Below, piece by piece: positions 46,918-56,500 of a DNA stretch of 64,000 bases. This DNA is from Rhodoferax sp. BLA1. GTDB taxonomy: Bacteria; Pseudomonadota; Gammaproteobacteria; Burkholderiales; Burkholderiaceae_C. The notes under the pieces were generated by a model. That model ran no database searches. It was not told the DNA's origin and worked only from the letters and a program-made list of their open reading frames with translations. Every line of letters starts with the position of its first letter. Position 1 is the stretch's first letter. The stretch is taken from assembly GCF_013416775.1 (NCBI RefSeq), contig NZ_SZVI01000004.1, positions 1 to 64,000 of the forward strand. The letters run 5' to 3'. The position numbers and the translations under genes were made by a program.

Positions 46918-47652
46918 TCAGTTGGATGGACTGATCGATGCGGCGGCAGCCGCAGCGCTGGTGGCCTCGGGGTGTGCCCACTGCCACAGCAAGGTGGCAA
47001 CGTCCTCAATGCCCTGGCGTTTGGTGGCTGAAAACAGCCTCACTTCGCCGCCACCGGCCTGCAATTTCATGATCGACAGGGCCTTGGTCTGCTCCGAGCG
47101 GGTCAGTTTGTCAGCCTTGGTCAACACCACCAGAAACTTCAGGCCCTCTTCCACCCGCGGGCGCACCACGTCGAGCAGGATCTCGTCAAGTTCGGTCAGG
47201 CCATGGCGCGGGTCACACATCAGCACAATGGCTTTCAGGTTCTCACGCGTCACCAAATAGTTGGCCATCACCTGTTGCCAGCGGATCTTGTCCTGCTTGG
47301 GCACAGCGGCGTAGCCGTAGCCGGGTAAATCGGCCAGCACCGCGTCGGTCACGCCTTGCTTGCCCAAAGAAAACAGGTTGATGTGTTGTGTGCGGCCTGG
47401 TTTTTTGGAGGCAAACGCCAGCTGCTTCTGCTGTGTCAGAGTGTTGATGCAGGTCGACTTGCCGGCATTGGAGCGGCCGACAAAAGCGATCTCAGGCACA
47501 CTGAGGGGCGGCAAAAAATGCAGCTGAGGGGCGGTTGTCAGGAATTTGGCCGTGTGCATCCAGCCCAGCGCCTCGGCAGCGGTGATGCCTGTGGTGACAG
47601 GCGCGGCGACGCTCGGCAATTTGGGGTCGGCGGGGCTGGTTTGAATGGTCAT
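46918..47652 (-). CDS. engB: ribosome biogenesis GTP-binding protein EngB (YsxC)
   Basis: 244-residue TrmE-Era-EngA-EngB-type GTPase involved in 50S subunit assembly. G1 GRSNAGKS (about residues 59-66), G3 DLPGYG, and G4 TKAD are all present. FVGRSNAGKSTCINTL and KPGRTQHINLF are characteristic. A 30-residue N-terminal and an alanine-rich C-terminal extension (SAAAAAAS) go beyond the core. It is divergent from the cytochrome c gene. Confidence 0.95.
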   Translation of the reverse strand: MTIQTSPADPKLPSVAAPVTTGITAAEALGWMHTAKFLTTAPQLHFLPPLSVPEIAFVGRSNAGKSTCINTLTQQKQLAFASKKPGRTQHINLFSLGKQGVTDAVLADLPGYGYAAVPKQDKIRWQQVMANYLVTRENLKAIVLMCDPRHGLTELDEILLDVVRPRVEEGLKFLVVLTKADKLTRSEQTKALSIMKLQAGGGEVRLFSATKRQGIEDVATLLWQWAHPEATSAAAAAASISPSN

Positions 47653-47724
47653 GGGGGCAATCTAAAGCAATCGAGCATTGTAGAATCAAGTGGTTTTTGT
47701 ACTCACGACTTGTCCGGGATCTCT

Positions 47725-48351
47725 ATGAAGCTCATCTCCTCTGTGTTGGTCGCTGCATCGCTGACTATGTCGGCAGTGTCTGGTTTTGCGCAAGAGGCTG
47801 CTGCGGCAGCCAAGCCGGATTTGGCCAAGGGTCAAGCCAGCTTTACCGCGGTGTGTGTCGCCTGCCATGGACCGGATGGCAATTCCTTGGTACCCGATTA
47901 CCCCAAGCTGGCCCAACAGCATCCCGAGTACCTGGTCAAACAGTTGCAAGAATTCAAGACCGGCAAACGTCAAAACGCCATCATGCTCGGTTTTTCCGCG
48001 ATGTTGAGTGACGAGGACATGAAAAACATCGCCTACTGGGTGACCACCAACAAGGCCGCCCCTGGCACCGCCGCCGATGCCGACCTGATTGCGCAGGGCA
48101 AACGCATTTACCTCGGTGGTGTGCTGGACCGCAACATCCCGGCCTGTGCTGGCTGCCATGGCCCGGCTGCGGCTGGTATCCCGGCCCAGTACCCGCGTCT
48201 GAAAGGCCAACAAGCCAATTACGTGGTGACACAACTCAACACCTTCCGCAGTGGTGAGCGCAACAACAATCTGCAAATGACCGGTGTGGCGGCCAAGCTC
48301 AACGACCGCGACATCAAGGCCGTGGCCGAGTACGTGGCCAGCCTCAAGTAA
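47725..48351 (+). CDS. diheme cytochrome c4-type protein
   Basis: 208 aa with a signal peptide (about residues 1-22, ending GFAQ). Two heme-binding sites, CVACH (residues 44-48) and CAGCH (141-145), lie in two repeated domains. Distal methionines are suggested by IMLGFSAML and NLQMTGVA. Cytochromes c4 carry electrons in the periplasm towards terminal oxidases. ATG 47725 is chosen although the frame opens far upstream. A perfect terminator follows. Confidence 0.92.
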   Translation: MKLISSVLVAASLTMSAVSGFAQEAAAAAKPDLAKGQASFTAVCVACHGPDGNSLVPDYPKLAQQHPEYLVKQLQEFKTGKRQNAIMLGFSAMLSDEDMKNIAYWVTTNKAAPGTAADADLIAQGKRIYLGGVLDRNIPACAGCHGPAAAGIPAQYPRLKGQQANYVVTQLNTFRSGERNNNLQMTGVAAKLNDRDIKAVAEYVASLK

Positions 48352-48395
48352 GGCTGCGGGCGCCCAGGGCTTGAACAAGCCCGCTGGCCCCTCCC

Positions 48396-48432
48396 AAAAA
48401 GCAGCCGCCAACGGGTGGGCTGCTTTTTTTTC
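48396..48432 (+). terminator. intrinsic terminator after cytochrome c4 gene
   Basis: AAAAAGCAGCC (48396-48406) pairs perfectly with GGCTGCTTTTT (48418-48428), and the T run continues to 48431. Confidence 0.9.
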
Positions 48433-48562
48433 GTCCGCAATTGAGCGACTTGGGTTCTGCGTACACAGTGTCTTTACCAACCCTTGACCAACAGGGGTGA
48501 AACTATTTGTGCGTAAATCTTTCTGACAGACACCCCATTCGCTTTTCCCAAGGACCATCGGC

Positions 48563-49561
48563 ATGTTGATCAAAAGCAATTCACAAGGTTTTGTGCACCC
48601 CATCCCCAGTGAGATCACCCCGCTGGCGGCCTACCAATCGCGGCGCAACATGATCCGCCTCATGGCCAGTGGGGCGGCAGGTGCTGCGCTGGCCAGCTGG
48701 GCCGGACGTGAGGCGCTGGCGCAGGCCTGGGCGCCACCTGGCAAACACACTGCGCTGGCGGCCATCAAGAGCGCCACGCCGGGTGCATTGACCATGGAGA
48801 AAGTCACCGACTACAAAGATGCCAGCAGCTACAACAACTTCTACGAATTTGGGACCGACAAGGCGGACCCAGCGCAGTACGCCCAGGCTTTGCCCACCAG
48901 CCCTTGGCAGGTGGAAATCGAGGGGCTGGTGAAAAAGCCGGGCCGTTATGCGCTGGAAGATTTGCTCAAGCTCAGTGCGCAGGAGGAGCGCATCTACCGC
49001 CTGCGCTGTGTCGAGGGCTGGTCGATGGTGATCCCGTGGGTGGGGTACTCGCTGTCGGCGCTGATCCGCAAGGTGGAGCCGCTGGGCAGCGCCAAATATG
49101 TGGAGTTTGTGACACTGGCCGACCCCAAAACCATGCCGGGAGTACGTTCGCGGGTGCTGGACTGGCCGTATGTGGAAGGGTTGCGCCTGGACGAGGCCAT
49201 GCACCCGCTGACCCTGCTGGCATTTGGCATGTATGGCGAGGTCTTGCCCAAACAAAGTGGTGCACCCCTGCGCCTGGTGGTGCCCTGGAAATATGGTTTC
49301 AAAAGTGGCAAGAGCATTGTCAAAATCCGCTTCACCGACAACCAGCCGCAGACCGCCTGGAACAAGGCCGCCGCCAGCGAGTACGGCTTTTATTCGAATG
49401 TGAATCCGGCGGTGGACCACCCGCGCTGGAGCCAGGCCACAGAACGTCGGATCGGCGAGGACGGGCTGTTTGCCAAAAAGCGCAAAACCCTGCTTTTTAA
49501 TGGCTACGAGGCCCAGGTCGGGCAGCTGTACGCGGGCATGGACCTCAAGAAGTTCTTCTGA
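48563..49561 (+). CDS. msrP: protein-methionine-sulfoxide reductase catalytic subunit
   Basis: 332 aa, periplasmic molybdenum-cofactor enzyme (YedY/MsrP) that repairs oxidised methionines in envelope proteins. A Tat signal with the twin arginine [13 protein letters not shown] (about residues 25-37) fits export of a folded cofactor protein. The molybdenum-coordinating cysteine lies in [27 protein letters not shown] and the C-terminal NGYEAQV are typical. Its stop overlaps the start of msrQ by one base. Confidence 0.95.
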   Translation: MLIKSNSQGFVHPIPSEITPLAAYQSRRNMIRLMASGAAGAALASWAGREALAQAWAPPGKHTALAAIKSATPGALTMEKVTDYKDASSYNNFYEFGTDKADPAQYAQALPTSPWQVEIEGLVKKPGRYALEDLLKLSAQEERIYRLRCVEGWSMVIPWVGYSLSALIRKVEPLGSAKYVEFVTLADPKTMPGVRSRVLDWPYVEGLRLDEAMHPLTLLAFGMYGEVLPKQSGAPLRLVVPWKYGFKSGKSIVKIRFTDNQPQTAWNKAAASEYGFYSNVNPAVDHPRWSQATERRIGEDGLFAKKRKTLLFNGYEAQVGQLYAGMDLKKFF

Positions 49562-50220
49562 TGGCGATTGTGGTGCCCATCCAGCGCTGGGCCGCAGCTG
49601 TCAATGCGCTGTGTCTACACCCCTGGAGCAAACCGCTGCTGTTTGCGCTGATGTTGCTGCCGCTGTGTGTGCTGGTGGGCGCGGCAGTCTTTGACCAGTT
49701 GGGGGCGAACCCGGCCCAGGCCCTGGTGCGCAGCACCGGCGACTGGACGCTGCGAGCTTTGTGTCTGGTGCTGGCGTTGACACCCTTGCGTGTCGGTTTG
49801 CAGTTGCCAGCCTTGGCGCGCTGGCGGCGCATGCTGGGACTGTTTGTGTTTTTTTATGCCAGCCTGCACCTGCTGTGTTACAGCTGGCTGGATATGGGTT
49901 TTGAGCTGGGCGACATCGCACGCGACATCCCGAAGCGGCCCTTCATTCTGGTGGGCTTTGCGGCTTTTGTGCTGCTATGTGCTCTGGCCCTCACCTCCCC
50001 GCATCGGGTGGTACGCATGATGGGCGGCAAACACTGGCGGCGCCTGCACCAGCTGGTGTACGCCGTGGCTGGCTTGGCGCTGTTGCATTTTTTTTGGATG
50101 CGTGCTGGCAAAAACGATGTGGCCGAGGTGTGGGTGTACACCGCCATCCTTGGTTATTTGCTGGGCTGGCGTCTGGTGCGTGCCGCCAAATATATGAGAA
50201 AAAGGTCTCTGACCCTTTAG
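49561..50220 (+). CDS. msrQ: heme-binding membrane subunit MsrQ, C-terminus supplied by a repeat
   Basis: 219 aa, inner-membrane b-type heme protein passing quinol electrons to MsrP. Hydrophobic segments carry conserved histidines in FYASLHLLCY, WRRLHQLVYAVAGLALLHFFW and nearby. TPLRVGLQLPALARWRRMLGL is a family landmark. The last residues, about MRKRSLTL, and the stop codon come from repeat copy 8 (50199-50244), so the native end has probably been replaced. Confidence 0.93.
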   Translation: MAIVVPIQRWAAAVNALCLHPWSKPLLFALMLLPLCVLVGAAVFDQLGANPAQALVRSTGDWTLRALCLVLALTPLRVGLQLPALARWRRMLGLFVFFYASLHLLCYSWLDMGFELGDIARDIPKRPFILVGFAAFVLLCALALTSPHRVVRMMGGKHWRRLHQLVYAVAGLALLHFFWMRAGKNDVAEVWVYTAILGYLLGWRLVRAAKYMRKRSLTL

Positions 50221-50244
50221 GTAAAAGGGTTGATTGCTATCAAT
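50199..50244 (-). repeat. dispersed palindromic repeat, copy 8, overlapping the msrQ end
   Basis: Minus orientation, diverged: AAAAAGGTCTCTGACCCTTT, spacer, AAAAGGGTTGATTGCTATCAAT. Confidence 0.7.
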
Positions 50245-50285
50245 GAAGGAGTGTGCGGTGACGGCTCCGACGTCGCCTTGACCGG

Positions 50286-50522
50286 TCAGGGCGCGGCGAC
50301 AGGCTGGCTGCTGGCCTTGGCTGGGGTGCTTGCCACATCCGCGTCCGGTGTGGCGGCGGGCCGCGAGAAGACCTGGGGGATCAGGGACTCGGGCAGCGTG
50401 GCCCGATGGGCTCCTGCCGGGGGTGTGGGCAGGTACAAGGCGCCGGTTTGACCACAGGCAGACAGTGTCAACACTGCTGCTGACAGAGCCAGGGCCCGGA
50501 CTAGAATTTGTTGGAACAACAT
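50286..50522 (-). CDS. lptM: small outer-membrane lipoprotein LptM (YifL family)
   Basis: 78 aa. The signal peptide ends in the lipobox LSAC (cysteine 23), followed by GQTGALYLP, the LptM hallmark close to the family GQKGPLYLP. LptM assists assembly of the LptD lipopolysaccharide translocon. It is divergent from cyaY with only 14 bp between the starts, a common arrangement. The lysA gene that usually follows lptM is missing; msrQ is there instead, convergent. Confidence 0.88.
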   Translation of the reverse strand: MLFQQILVRALALSAAVLTLSACGQTGALYLPTPPAGAHRATLPESLIPQVFSRPAATPDADVASTPAKASSQPVAAP

Positions 50523-50536
50523 GATGTGGAATTGTA

Positions 50537-50869
50537 ATGAACGATGCTGAATTTATGGACCAGGCGGAACGTGTGCTCAAAGCCGTGGAGGCCAGCTGTG
50601 ATCACATCAACGACGCGACCAACGCGGACATTGACAACCAGCGCACCGGCGGCATGGTGACGCTGGTGTTTGCCAACCACAGCCAGATCGTCATCAACCT
50701 GCAAAAGCCCTTGCAGGAGATCTGGCTGGCCGCCAAAAGTGGTGGTTACCACTACCAATTTGATGGCAAACAGTGGATGGATACCAAGGGCCAGGGCGAG
50801 TTTTTTGCCTCACTGTCACATTTTGCCAGCGAACAATCAGGCAGCCCGCTGGTGTTTGCTGCGAGCTAG
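50537..50869 (+). CDS. cyaY: iron-sulfur cluster assembly protein CyaY (frataxin)
   Basis: 110-residue bacterial frataxin, an iron-binding regulator of Fe-S cluster synthesis. The acidic N-terminal helix ([18 protein letters not shown]), the strand [21 protein letters not shown], and [18 protein letters not shown] are characteristic. Length is typical. Confidence 0.95.
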   Translation: MNDAEFMDQAERVLKAVEASCDHINDATNADIDNQRTGGMVTLVFANHSQIVINLQKPLQEIWLAAKSGGYHYQFDGKQWMDTKGQGEFFASLSHFASEQSGSPLVFAAS

Positions 50870-50895
50870 ATTTCAGGCCGTTGCCGGGTGGACGT

Positions 50896-53292
50896 CTAGT
50901 TTTTGAACAGGTCGAGGATTTTCTTTTTCTCGTCCGCCGCCGGCATCGGAATCACCTGCTGGGTGTTGGCCGCCTGGCCGCTGCCATCCAGCCCCAGCGT
51001 GGCAATGCCGGTGGATCGGGTGTATTCATTGAAGAACCATTCACCGTCGATGTTGACCACACCTTCTGGTACCGGCAGCTCGGCCACTGGCACATTCTTG
51101 AGGGCTTGTACCATGAACTCAATCCACACAGGCAAGCTCAAGCCACCACCCGTTTCCCGGCTACCCAGTTTGCGCGGTGTGTCATAACCAATCCAGGTCA
51201 CCGCCGCCAGGCTGGGCTGAAAGCCCGCGAACCAGGCGTCCATGGAGTCGTTGGTGGTACCCGTTTTGCCGTACAGGTCAGGCCGCTTCAGCTTGGCTTG
51301 TGCCGAGGCTGCCGTGCCAGAACGAGCCACCTCCTGCAGCAGACTGTCCATGACAAAGGCATTGCGCGCATCAATGGCCCGCACCGACTCGTCAAGCACA
51401 GGCACCGGGGTTTGAGCCAGAACCCTGCCTTTTTGGTCCGTGATGCTCGACACAATCCAGGGGTTGACGCGGTAGCCACCATTGGCAAACACCGAGTAGG
51501 CAGTGGCCATCTGCATTGGGGTGACCGAACCCGCACCCAGTGCCATCGTCAGGTAGGCCGGGTGTTTCTCCGCATCAAAACCAAAACGGGTGACCCAGTC
51601 CTGGGCGTGTTGTGCCCCGACAACCTGCAAAACCCTGATCGAGACCATGTTCTTGGACAGCGCCAAACCGCGTCGCAGGCTCATTGGGCCTTCAAACTTG
51701 CCGTCGTAATTCTTGGGCTCCCAAGCCTGCCCGCCGGTGACGCCTGCGCTGAAAAAAAGCGGACCATCGTTGACGATGGTGGCTGGGGTCACCCCGTTCT
51801 CAAGGGCCGCTGAGTAAATAAAGGGTTTGAAGCTGGAGCCCGGCTGGCGCCAGGCCTGGGTGACGTGGTTGAACTTGTTTTTCTCGAAATCAAAACCACC
51901 GACCAGTGCCCGGATCGCGCCGGTCCGCGGGTCAATCGCCACAAAGGCGCCTTCGACCTCAGGCAATTGGGTGATCTCCCAGGTGGACTTGGGTGTCTGG
52001 ACAATGCGGATCACCGCGCCCCGGCGGATCTTGATGTTGGAGGGGGCTTTGTCGGACAAACCCGATTGTGCTGGTTTGAGGCCGTCACCGGTGATCTCGA
52101 CGATGTCACCGTTTTGGCGGATCGCCTTGATCATCTTGGGGTTGGCGTCCAGCACCACGGCGGACAACACATCACCGTTGTCAGGGTGCTCCAGAAGGGC
52201 CTCGTCAATCACATCTTCGGTGCCTTGGGCGTCCTGGGGCATGCTGACAAACTTCTCCGGGCCCCGGTACACCTGTCGGCGTTCGTAATTCATGATGCCC
52301 CGGCGCAGGGCCTGGTAGGCAGCGATCTGGTCAGCCGCCCGCAGCGTGGTGTAGACGTTCAGCCCACGGGTGTAGGTGGAGTCACCATACTGGGCGTAAA
52401 TCAGCTGACGTACGGTTTCCGTGAAGTATTCGGCGTGCACTTGGGCGCTGTCGGCCGAGGACCTGATCTTCACCACCTCTTGCGTGGCGAGTTCGGCCTG
52501 CTCGGGGGTGATGAAGCCGTTTTCAAGCATGCGCTGGATGATGTAGAGCTGGCGTGTTTTGGCGCGTTTGGGGTTGCTGATGGGGTTGTAGGCCGAGGGG
52601 GCTTTGGGTAAGCCCGCCAGCATGGCCGCTTCTGCCACGCTGATGTCCTTCAGCTGCTTGCCAAAATAGGCTTCGGAGGCTGCAGCAAAACCATAGGCGC
52701 GGTTGCCGAGAAAAATCTGGTTCATGTAGATCTCAAGAATCTGGTCCTTGCTCAGCAAGTGCTCCATCTTGAAGGTCAACAAAATCTCGTAAATCTTGCG
52801 CGTGTAGGTTTTTTCAGACGACAGATACACATTGCGCGCCACCTGCATGGTGATGGTCGACGCGCCCTGGCTCTTGATCTGGCCCAGATTCGCCAGCGCG
52901 GCGCGTGCCACACCAATGTAATCCACCCCGCCATGCTGATAGAACCGGGCATCTTCGATGGCCAGCACCGCATCTTTCATGACCTTGGGGATGTCTTTGA
53001 TGGGCGTCAGATGGCGCCGTTCCTCACCAAATTCCCCAATCAGGGTGCCTTCGGCCGAAAAGACGCGCAGCGGCAATTTCGGGCGGTAGTCAGACAACTC
53101 CGAGACATCGGGCAGATTGGGGTAGGCCATGGCCATGGCAATCGCCACAATCATCAACAGCGAAGCCAAACCGGCCAACAACACGCCGCCGACCAGCAAA
53201 GGCAACTTGACAGCCCAGTGCATCGGGCGGCGCTTTTTGGGAGGAGCCGTCTGGGGGGAAACGGGGGGAGTGGGTGGGGGTGTTTCAGGCAT
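50896..53292 (-). CDS. mrcA: penicillin-binding protein 1A
   Basis: 798-residue bifunctional murein synthase. After a short cytosolic proline-rich segment, one transmembrane helix (about residues 27-52) leads to the glycosyltransferase domain: AIEDARFYQHGGVDYIGVAR and GASTITMQVARN. An OB-like insert follows. The transpeptidase domain has the active-site serine in PGSSFKPF (SxxK), then SKNM, and KTGTTND (KTGT) near residue 660. The gene is divergent from pilM, the usual neighbour in beta- and gammaproteobacteria. Confidence 0.96.
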   Translation of the reverse strand: MPETPPPTPPVSPQTAPPKKRRPMHWAVKLPLLVGGVLLAGLASLLMIVAIAMAMAYPNLPDVSELSDYRPKLPLRVFSAEGTLIGEFGEERRHLTPIKDIPKVMKDAVLAIEDARFYQHGGVDYIGVARAALANLGQIKSQGASTITMQVARNVYLSSEKTYTRKIYEILLTFKMEHLLSKDQILEIYMNQIFLGNRAYGFAAASEAYFGKQLKDISVAEAAMLAGLPKAPSAYNPISNPKRAKTRQLYIIQRMLENGFITPEQAELATQEVVKIRSSADSAQVHAEYFTETVRQLIYAQYGDSTYTRGLNVYTTLRAADQIAAYQALRRGIMNYERRQVYRGPEKFVSMPQDAQGTEDVIDEALLEHPDNGDVLSAVVLDANPKMIKAIRQNGDIVEITGDGLKPAQSGLSDKAPSNIKIRRGAVIRIVQTPKSTWEITQLPEVEGAFVAIDPRTGAIRALVGGFDFEKNKFNHVTQAWRQPGSSFKPFIYSAALENGVTPATIVNDGPLFFSAGVTGGQAWEPKNYDGKFEGPMSLRRGLALSKNMVSIRVLQVVGAQHAQDWVTRFGFDAEKHPAYLTMALGAGSVTPMQMATAYSVFANGGYRVNPWIVSSITDQKGRVLAQTPVPVLDESVRAIDARNAFVMDSLLQEVARSGTAASAQAKLKRPDLYGKTGTTNDSMDAWFAGFQPSLAAVTWIGYDTPRKLGSRETGGGLSLPVWIEFMVQALKNVPVAELPVPEGVVNIDGEWFFNEYTRSTGIATLGLDGSGQAANTQQVIPMPAADEKKKILDLFKN

Positions 53293-53557
53293 GACAGGTG
53301 TTTACCGGCGTCAACCCGGTATCAAAGCGGGAATGCATCAGGGCTTGAAGTATCGCATTCCGATCCGTGGCGAGAGACCAGGTTCTGAAGCATTGGCATG
53401 CTTTTGGGGTGCTGGTCGGACTTATGATCTGCATTTTGGCAACGTTCATCGTCTGAAAAAAGTCGAAATATCTTTGCTGGACAATGATCTTACTGATAGC
53501 ATTGAAGTGATTTCTCAAGACAAGCTCGATTTTTGCCACGCCAAATAGGGGACCATA

Positions 53558-54637
53558 TTGCTTTCTTTGGGCTCGTTATTCAGTCGTCAACCTGCAGCCA
53601 TGCTGGGTTTGGATGTCAGTTCGTCAAGCGTCAAGCTGGTTGAGCTGGGTCAGGATCGGGCGGGAAAGTTGATTTTGGAGAACTGCGCGATCATTCCGCT
53701 GGAGCGGGGCTGGATCACGGATGGCAACATCGAAAAGTTCGACGAAGTGGCCGATGCGGTGCGTCGCTTGGTCAAAAAGAGTGGCACCAAAACCAGAAAT
53801 GTGGCCATGGCACTGCCCCCGTCCGCAGTGATCACCAAAAAAATCGTGCTGCCGGGTGGTTTGTCTGACCAAGAGCTGGAGTTGCAGGTTGAGACCGAGG
53901 CCAATCAGTACATTCCGTTTCCCTTGGATGAGGTGAGCCTGGACTTTTGTATTGTGGGTCCGAGCGCCAATTCTTCGGGAGATGTCGAGGTGCTGATTGC
54001 GGCTTCTCGGCGCGAAAAAGTTCAAGATATTCAGGGCTTGGCTGAGGCCGCCGGTTTGAAGCCCGTGATTGTGGATGTGGAGTCCTATGCTTCCAGGCTG
54101 GCCACCAGTCGGCTGATCGCCAACATGCCCAACCAAGGTGTTGGCAGCATCGTGGCCTTGTTTGAGGTCGGTGCCATGACCACCAGCATGCAGGTCATTC
54201 GCAACGATGAAGTGCTGTATGACCGCGATCAGGCTTTTGGCGGTGCCCAGCTCACCCAGATGATCATTCGGCAGTACGGTTTTTCACTGGAAGAAGCCGA
54301 GAGCAAGAAGCGCACCGGTGAGTTGCCCGACGATTACAGGGCGCTGGTTTTGCAGCCTTTTCTCGAGAGCTTGGTGCAAGAAGTGGGTCGTGCGCTGCAG
54401 TTCTTTTTCACCAGCAGCCCGCACAACAAGGTGGACCGGGTGATGCTCGCTGGCGGGTCGGCGTCTCTGCCTGGACTGACGGCGGCTGTCACCCAACAAA
54501 CCGGGTTTGCCTGCAGTGTTGTGAATCCGTTTGAGGGCATGGAAATGTCGCCTTCGATTCGGCTCAACAAAATGGAGCGCGAGGCGCCGTCTTACCTCAC
54601 CTCTTGTGGTCTGGCTTTGCGGAGATTTTTGCAGTGA
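53558..54637 (+). CDS. pilM: type IV pilus inner-membrane assembly protein PilM
   Basis: 359 aa, FtsA-like actin fold that binds the cytosolic tail of PilN. It starts at TTG 53558 with AGGGGA at 53547-53552. Landmarks: MLGLDVSSSSVKLVEL, AMALPPSAVITKKI, ETEANQYIPFPLDEVSLDF, and the C-terminal VMLAGGSASLPGL. The 265-bp region to divergent mrcA should hold both promoters; I found no clear sigma-54 site. Its stop overlaps the pilN start. Confidence 0.95.
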   Translation: MLSLGSLFSRQPAAMLGLDVSSSSVKLVELGQDRAGKLILENCAIIPLERGWITDGNIEKFDEVADAVRRLVKKSGTKTRNVAMALPPSAVITKKIVLPGGLSDQELELQVETEANQYIPFPLDEVSLDFCIVGPSANSSGDVEVLIAASRREKVQDIQGLAEAAGLKPVIVDVESYASRLATSRLIANMPNQGVGSIVALFEVGAMTTSMQVIRNDEVLYDRDQAFGGAQLTQMIIRQYGFSLEEAESKKRTGELPDDYRALVLQPFLESLVQEVGRALQFFFTSSPHNKVDRVMLAGGSASLPGLTAAVTQQTGFACSVVNPFEGMEMSPSIRLNKMEREAPSYLTSCGLALRRFLQ

Positions 54638-55278
54638 TACTGATCAATCTACTTCCCCATCGGGAAGCCGCTCGCAAACGCCGCAAGGACATGTTCAATG
54701 TCGGCTTGGGGCTCTCTGCCCTGACGGGTGGCTTGATCGCCGGATGTATCTTTCTGTGGTTTCATGCTCAGATATCTGACCAACAGGACAAGAACCAGAT
54801 CCTGAGTTCTGAAATTGCCCAGTTTGACCGCCAAATCAAAGACATCGCGGGTTTGGAGGCAGAGATTGCCGCTTTGCGTGCGCGCCAGCAAGCGGTGGAG
54901 GATTTGCAGGCTGACCGTAACATGCCTGTCCATTTGCTCACTGAGTTGGTCGAGCAATTGCCTGAAGGTGTGTACATCACCAGCATGCGGCAGGAAGGCC
55001 AAAGTGTGGCTTTGCAGGGTGTTTCGCAGTCCAATGAGCGCGTGTCCGAGTTGTTGCGCAACCTCAGCACCAAGTCTGCCTGGCTGAGCCGACCGGAGCT
55101 GGTTGAGATTGTTGCCGGGTCTGTCAGCCTGACACCGCGCGACCAGCGTCGCGTCGCCAATTTCAAAATCAATGTAAAACTGGTGCGGGCTGGCGAAGCT
55201 GGCAGTGTCGTGTCGCCTGTGGCCGCAGCGAGTGCCGCTGGCAAGCTCGCTGCCGCTTCTTCTCCCTTGGCAAAGTAA
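54634..55278 (+). CDS. pilN: type IV pilus assembly protein PilN
   Basis: 214 aa from GTG 54634, giving (M)ILINLLPHREAARKRRK, the conserved PilN cytosolic tail that docks on PilM. One transmembrane helix (about residues 24-44) and a periplasmic coiled coil (about 48-90) follow, then a ferredoxin-like domain. It overlaps pilM (GTGA). Confidence 0.93.
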   Translation: MILINLLPHREAARKRRKDMFNVGLGLSALTGGLIAGCIFLWFHAQISDQQDKNQILSSEIAQFDRQIKDIAGLEAEIAALRARQQAVEDLQADRNMPVHLLTELVEQLPEGVYITSMRQEGQSVALQGVSQSNERVSELLRNLSTKSAWLSRPELVEIVAGSVSLTPRDQRRVANFKINVKLVRAGEAGSVVSPVAAASAAGKLAAASSPLAK

Positions 55279-55289
55279 TGGCTTGAACT

Positions 55290-55958
55290 ATGGCAAAGTC
55301 TCTCAACTTTTCTGTCGACTTCAAGCCTTGGCTGGACGCTGCTTCTGCCCAGTTTCGCAACCTGGACAGCAAAGACCCATCCAGTTGGCCCAAACTGCCC
55401 CGTCAAACACTGTTTGCAGTGCTTGCACTGGTGGTGGTTGTTTTTTTATGGCTTTTTTGGTTGACCGACTCAAAAGACGAGCTGACTGCAGCGCAGGAGC
55501 AGGAGGTCAAGCTGCGTGATGAATACCAGGCCAAGCTGGCTAAAGCCGTGAACCTCGAGGCCCTCAAGAAGCAGCGTGAACAGGTTCAGCAGTATGTGAC
55601 GCAGTTGGAGAAACAACTGCCCAGCAAGGCTGAGATGGATGCCTTGTTGTCGGACATCAACCAGGCGGGTATTGGCAGAAGTTTGCAGTTCGACTTGTTC
55701 AGACCGGGTCAGGTGCTGGTGCGTGAGTACTACGCAGAGTTGCCCATTTCCGTGAGAGTGACGGGGCGCTACCATGATATGGGTTCATTTGCTGCGGATA
55801 TTTCCAACCTGTCGCGAATTGTGACGCTCAACAATATTTCGATTGTGCCTGTCAAAGACAACGCATTGGCCATGGAAGCTGTCGCCAAAACTTTTCGTTA
55901 CCTGGATGCGCAAGAGGTCAGCGCTCAGCGCAAAGCCACTGCCGGAGCCAACAAATGA
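55290..55958 (+). CDS. pilO: type IV pilus assembly protein PilO
   Basis: 222 aa; one transmembrane helix (about residues 44-62), a coiled coil with EVKLRDEYQAKLAKAVNLEA, and a periplasmic domain containing DLFRPGQVLVREYYAELPISV, typical of PilO. It forms the alignment complex with PilN and PilP. The pilP start overlaps its end by four bases. Confidence 0.93.
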   Translation: MAKSLNFSVDFKPWLDAASAQFRNLDSKDPSSWPKLPRQTLFAVLALVVVVFLWLFWLTDSKDELTAAQEQEVKLRDEYQAKLAKAVNLEALKKQREQVQQYVTQLEKQLPSKAEMDALLSDINQAGIGRSLQFDLFRPGQVLVREYYAELPISVRVTGRYHDMGSFAADISNLSRIVTLNNISIVPVKDNALAMEAVAKTFRYLDAQEVSAQRKATAGANK

Positions 55959-56500
55959 GCGAATGCCGTTGGATTTTGCCGCTGTTGTTGCCTCTGACAG
56001 TGTTGTGTGCCTGTACTGGCGCATCTGAGGACGAACTGCGTGAGTGGATGGCACAGCAAAAAAGCCAGACTTTTCCCAAAGTGGTACCTTTGTCCGAGCC
56101 CAAGCAGTTCAAGCCAGAAAATTACACCGAGGTGACCGAGTTTGACCCCTTCAGCGTCAAAAAACTCACCTTGGCGCTGAAGAAGGATTCAGCGCAAGCC
56201 TCGTCCAACGCCGCTTTGCTTGAGCCGGAGTTGATGCGCCGCAAAGAGCCGCTGGAGGAGTTCCCACTGGATACGATTGCCTTGGTGGGCAGCATGGTTC
56301 GTGACGGGAAACCCGTTGCGTTGGTGACCGTGGGCAAGTTGTTGTACCAGGTCCGTTTGGGGGAGCATTTGGGACAGAACTATGGCCGTATAACAAAAAT
56401 CGTTGAGACAGAAGTCACCCTGCGTGAAATTGTTCAGGACGCAGCTGGTGAGTGGATTGAACGCACTGCGTCATTGCAGCTGCAAGAGAGGTCAAAATGA
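55955..56500 (+). CDS. pilP: type IV pilus assembly lipoprotein PilP
   Basis: 181 aa. The lipobox LCAC gives a lipidated cysteine near residue 20. A natively loose linker is followed by the beta domain with LDTIALVGSMVRDGKPVALV and VRLGEHLGQNYGRITKI. It bridges PilNO and the PilQ secretin. The gene overlaps pilQ by four bases. Confidence 0.93.
   Translation: MSECRWILPLLLPLTVLCACTGASEDELREWMAQQKSQTFPKVVPLSEPKQFKPENYTEVTEFDPFSVKKLTLALKKDSAQASSNAALLEPELMRRKEPLEEFPLDTIALVGSMVRDGKPVALVTVGKLLYQVRLGEHLGQNYGRITKIVETEVTLREIVQDAAGEWIERTASLQLQERSK

Noticed and set aside
50230..50451. Plus-strand open frame opposite lptM
   Set aside because: It is a shadow of the recognisable lipoprotein gene on the minus strand.
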